DNA of 64,000 nucleotides from Streptomyces fodineus. Lineage in GTDB: Bacteria > Actinomycetota > Actinomycetes > Streptomycetales > Streptomycetaceae. The position numbers were made by a program, and so were the translations under genes. The stretch is from NCBI RefSeq assembly GCF_001735805.1, contig NZ_CP017248.1, positions 9,176,001-9,240,000 of the forward strand. Reading direction: 5' to 3'. Position 1 is the first letter of the stretch; the number at the start of each line of letters is the position of its first letter. This document shows, in pieces, positions 61,085 through 64,000 of this stretch. The notes under the pieces were generated by a model. That model worked only from the letters and a program-made list of their open reading frames with translations, ran no database searches and was not told the DNA's origin.

Positions 61085-61896
61085 CTATGCGACGGCCTGG
61101 CGTGCCGTCCGCTCCACCAGCGAGATGCCGTCGCTCATCGAGGCGCTGCCGTTCGACAGGACCGCCACGAGGTACCGGTGCCCCCTCACGGTGACCTGGC
61201 CGACGCTGTTGACGTCCCAGAGGCCGGAGGTGTCGCGCTGCAGCCAGCCGTTCTTCAGCGCCCGCGCGGAGCTGGAGCCGTCGGCCGCCGAGACTCCCCA
61301 GCTCTGCTCGGGGATGATCTGGCCCATGAGGGTGCGGATGTAGGCCCGGGACGTGGCCGTCAGCGCGGGGAGCCGGGCTGAGCCGTCGTGTCGGCATCGA
61401 ACACGGCCCTGAGCAGCCGTATCTGGTCGCTGGCCGTCGTCCGGGTCAGCCCCCACTTGACGCCGGGCCCGCCTGTCGTCGAGGTCAGCCCCAGCCGCTT
61501 GTTGGCCGCCGCCAGCCCGGAGGCCTGGCCGATCCGCCGCCAGAGGGTGCCCGCCGCCGTGTTGTCGCTGCGCTCGATCATCGGCTCGGCGTGGCCCCGC
61601 TCCTCGGCGGTGAGCTGCCGTCCCGCGTCCTGCGCCCGGAGCAGCAGCGCGGCGAGGATGTCGACCTTGACGATGCTGGCGGTGTCGTACGCGCTGTCCT
61701 CCCCGTGCATCTCGGGGGCGCGGCCGGCGCCGTCCAGGTCCAGGACGGCGGCCGTGGCGTGCGGGGCCGCGGCCGGAGCGGTGGCGGCCGCGGCCGGTGC
61801 CGGGTGCAGCGCGGCGGCGGAGAGGAGAGCGGCGGCCGAGGCCAGGAGGGCGCCGGTGCGCCTGCGTGCGGCGGTGGGGGAGGGGCGGGACGGCAT
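61085..61896 (-). pseudogene. Secreted beta-lactamase-fold serine hydrolase, frameshifted
   Basis: Signal peptide RRRTGALLASAAALLSAAALHP. Class A-like motifs: S-x-x-K in TASIVKVDILAALLLRAQD, SDN in MIERSDNTAAGTLWRRIG. The first frame stops at 61360 after AVFDADTTAQPGSPR, whereas the rest (ALTATSRAYIRTLMGQIIPEQSWG, KNGWLQRD, VLSNGSASM) continues in another frame to 61085. A missing base in the G4 run at 61367-61370 explains this. KNGW stands where KTG is expected. GAGGGC precedes the ATG at 61896. Confidence 0.85.
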
Positions 61897-62098
61897 GCCC
61901 TCGAACGTAGACAAGGCGTGCGGCACGCGAAGTGGCAGCCGTCACCTCCACGGCGGTTCAGGGGGAATTGTGAGAAGGGCCACCGGCACCACCAATGGGG
62001 CGCATCGCGATCCACGGGGCGTGGTGCGACGGCGTGTAAGCGCGGCCGGACCGCGGGTCTCGCCTATGGTCGGCGAGACACCGACATCCGGAGTGATA

Positions 62099-63136
62099 AT
62101 GGAAAAATCGGATGAATTGGTTGATGTGGCCGAGGGCGTGGCGGTCGTGCCCGTCGGAGCACCGCCCGTGCGCCGTATCCGGCCCTGGCCGTTTGGCGCA
62201 GCGTTCGCGATCGCGGTCGGCGCCGCGGCCCTGCTCCTCCTCGTCGGCAGCCGCTGGCTGAACCATCCGGCCGTGCAGGCCTGGCGCACCGTGTGCCTCG
62301 CCATCACCGTCCAGGCACTCCCCTTCCTCCTCCTCGGCACCGCCCTGTCCGGCGCCATCAACGCCTTCGTGCCGGCCGACCTGTTCACCAGGGTCCTGCC
62401 GAAGCGGGCCGCGCTCGCCGTCCCGGTCGCCGGCGCCGCGGGCGCCGTGCTGCCGGGGTGCGAGTGCGCCTCCGTACCCGTCGCCAACAGCCTCATCCGG
62501 CGCGGTGTCACCCCCGCCGCCGCCTTCGCCTTCCTGCTCTCCGCGCCCGCGATCAACCCCGTCGTACTGACCGCCACCGCCGTCGCCTTCCCGGGCAACC
62601 CCGCGATGGTCGCCGCCCGGCTGCTCGCCTCGCTCGCCACGGCGGCCATGATGGGCTGGCTCTGGCTCTGGCTGGGCAAGGAGAAGTGGCTGCGGCCCGT
62701 CCTGCGGCAGCACACCGGCCACCGACGCGGCCGCAGCCGCTGGAACGAGTTCAGGCTCGGATTCCAGCACGACTTCCTGCACGCCGGCGGCTTCCTCGTA
62801 CTCGGCGCCATGGCCGCCGCCACCTTCAACGTCGCGGTGCCGCGCTCCGTGCTCGACACCTTCTCCGGCTCACCCTGGCTCTCGGTGCTCTTCCTGGCCG
62901 GGCTCGCCGTACTGCTGGCGGTCTGCTCGGAGGCCGACGCGTTCGTCGCCGCCTCGCTCACCGGGTTCTCCCCGACCGCGCGGCTGGCGTTCATGGTGGT
63001 CGGCCCGATGGTCGACCTGAAGCTGATCGCCCTTCAGGCCGGCACCTTCGGACGAGCCTTCGCCTGGCGGTTCTCCACGGCCACCACCGTCGTGGCCGTC
63101 GCCGCGAGCGTCCTGATCGGAGGCGCCCTGCTGTGA
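62099..63136 (+). CDS. Permease (DUF318/YcgR-like, PF03773)
   Basis: 345 residues, about eight helices. Family motifs: VPADLFTRVLPKRAALAVPVAGAAGAVLPGCECASVPVANSLIRRGVTPAAAFAFLLSAPAINPVVLTATAVAF, and in the second half CSEADAFVAASLTGFSPTARLAFMVVGPMVDLKL. Proteins of this group with a TIGR03943 partner are linked to metal, often zinc, homeostasis in actinobacteria. ATG at 62099 has GGAG 5-6 nt upstream; an in-frame ATG at 62066 is possible. The stop overlaps the next gene (GTGA). Confidence 0.88.
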   Translation: MEKSDELVDVAEGVAVVPVGAPPVRRIRPWPFGAAFAIAVGAAALLLLVGSRWLNHPAVQAWRTVCLAITVQALPFLLLGTALSGAINAFVPADLFTRVLPKRAALAVPVAGAAGAVLPGCECASVPVANSLIRRGVTPAAAFAFLLSAPAINPVVLTATAVAFPGNPAMVAARLLASLATAAMMGWLWLWLGKEKWLRPVLRQHTGHRRGRSRWNEFRLGFQHDFLHAGGFLVLGAMAAATFNVAVPRSVLDTFSGSPWLSVLFLAGLAVLLAVCSEADAFVAASLTGFSPTARLAFMVVGPMVDLKLIALQAGTFGRAFAWRFSTATTVVAVAASVLIGGALL

Positions 63137-63882
63137 AACGCCCCGTCCAGACCCTGCTGCTGACCCTGACCGGCATCGGCCTGCTGCACACGGCCCTCTT
63201 CACCGACACCTACCTGCGCTACGTCAAGCCCGGCCTGCGACCGCCGCTGATCGTCTCCGGCGCCGTCCTCCTGCTGCTCGGCCTGGCCGCGGCGGCGGTA
63301 CGGGGCGCGCCGGGGCCCACCGCCCCCGACGACCACGAACACGGCCACGAGCACGGCCACGACCACTCCGGCGCCCCGCGCATCGCCTGGCTGCTGTTCC
63401 TCCCGGCGATCAGCCTGCTCTTCTACGCGCCGCCCGCCCTGGGCGCGTACACCGCGGCACGCTCGAACGCCAAGCCGGTGGCGGTGCAGAAGAAAGGATT
63501 CGCTCCGCTGCCCGCGACCTCACCGCTGCCCCTGACCCTCACCGAGTTCACCAAACGCGTCCAGCAGGACCGCAGCGGGGCCATCAAGAACCGGACCGTC
63601 CAGCTCACGGGCTTCGTCACACCGGCCGAGGACGGCGACGGCTGGTACCTCACCCGCATCATCTTCACGTGCTGCGCGGCGGACTCACAGACCGTCAAGA
63701 TCCGCGTGTACGGCACCGAGGCGCCACCTGCGAACACCTGGCTCGCGGTGACCGGCACCTGGCACCCAAGGGGCGCCCTCGGCACCAGGAGCGCACAGGC
63801 GGCCCTCGACACCAAGGACACCCACCCCATCGCCCAGCCGGTGAACGCCTACACCGACGACCTGCCCCTGACACCGTCCTAG
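63133..63882 (+). CDS. TIGR03943 family His-rich membrane protein
   Basis: 249 residues, partner of the upstream permease. Two N-terminal helices, a cytosolic or external loop with DDHEHGHEHGHDHSG (seven His), then a third helix and a C-terminal domain with LTEFTKRVQQDRSGAIKNRTVQLTGFVTPAED and a FTCCAADSQ motif. The His cluster and CC suggest metal handling. GTG start overlapping the permease stop. From 63883 to the end no feature was seen. Confidence 0.85.
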   Translation: MKRPVQTLLLTLTGIGLLHTALFTDTYLRYVKPGLRPPLIVSGAVLLLLGLAAAAVRGAPGPTAPDDHEHGHEHGHDHSGAPRIAWLLFLPAISLLFYAPPALGAYTAARSNAKPVAVQKKGFAPLPATSPLPLTLTEFTKRVQQDRSGAIKNRTVQLTGFVTPAEDGDGWYLTRIIFTCCAADSQTVKIRVYGTEAPPANTWLAVTGTWHPRGALGTRSAQAALDTKDTHPIAQPVNAYTDDLPLTPS

Positions 63883-64000
63883 CGCGCGGCCTCACCTGCT
63901 CCGGCGCCGAAGCGAGCCGCGGCAGGCCGGGCGCGGAGCGGCACCGCGGGGGAATCGGTGCCGCTCCTGCTCCCCACGCTCGCCCCTCCCACGCCGTACG

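Noticed and set aside
62085..62112. Zur box overlapping the start of the permease gene
   Set aside because: TGATAATGGAAAAATC resembles only part of the consensus and is not palindromic.

Overview
This is a high-GC actinobacterial chromosome segment, almost certainly Streptomyces. The signs are GTG, TTG and ATG starts behind GGAGG-type ribosome sites, ATGA/GTGA start-stop overlaps, many secreted hydrolases (GH46 chitosanase, GH25 lysozyme, M1 peptidase, SGNH lipase), and typical families (ANTAR, DUF2267, DUF4328, DUF5947, ATP-binding anti-sigma-like protein, MHS transporter).

Layout. (1) 1-5284, minus: a three-gene membrane formate dehydrogenase operon (Fe-S subunit, NrfD-type anchor, catalytic subunit). 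The catalytic gene has an in-frame UGA at the selenocysteine position, followed by a hairpin that matches bacterial SECIS elements; its 3' end lies outside the window. (2) 5.6-20.3 kb: regulatory and housekeeping genes (anti-sigma-like ATPase, CsbD, MarR with MFS exporter, STAS-ANTAR-GAF protein, DedA, aldo-keto reductase, MHS transporter, chitosanase with a palindromic operator, phosphoglucomutase, SGNH lipase), ending with a secreted Pro/Lys repeat protein built on a 99-bp tandem repeat. (3) 20.7-25.5 kb: a maltokinase-cap-like protein, about 1 kb of 33-bp minisatellite, an M1 peptidase and a GH25 lysozyme. (4) 26-30.7 kb: a likely LacI regulon of three units (MFS plus surE, lacI, esterase), each with a TTACACGTGTAA-like operator. 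(5) 30.7-37.2 kb: a TetR-controlled flavin monooxygenase, an AI-2E-type transporter, an ANTAR protein overlapping a small antisense gene, DUF2267 and MgtC proteins.

(6) 37.3-51.8 kb is the centrepiece, a complete [NiFe]-hydrogenase locus. A plus-strand maturation operon (hypX, protease, hypB, hypF, hypC, hypD, hypE) converges on a minus-strand structural operon (510-aa protein, 38-aa protein, small subunit, large subunit, NifU-like, DUF5947, 68-aa protein, 49-aa membrane protein, hypA). The small subunit has Cys-x-x-Asp where other hydrogenases have Cys-x-x-Cys at the proximal cluster. This fits the group 1h high-affinity enzymes that oxidise atmospheric H2. HypX, which makes the active-site CO from a one-carbon donor under air, fits the same role. 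Together with the formate dehydrogenase the window equips the cell to feed H2 and formate electrons to the respiratory chain.

(7) 52-64 kb: a PP2C/SpoIIE-type phosphatase coupled to a FUSC-type membrane protein, an SRPBCC protein, a secreted phosphoesterase, a single-domain LuxR regulator, a two-component system, an Lnt-like N-acyltransferase, a beta-lactamase-fold hydrolase, and a permease plus His-rich TIGR03943 pair.

Three genes (surE, the PP2C phosphatase, the beta-lactamase-like hydrolase) each look intact except for one missing base. That pattern points to assembly indels as much as to real decay.
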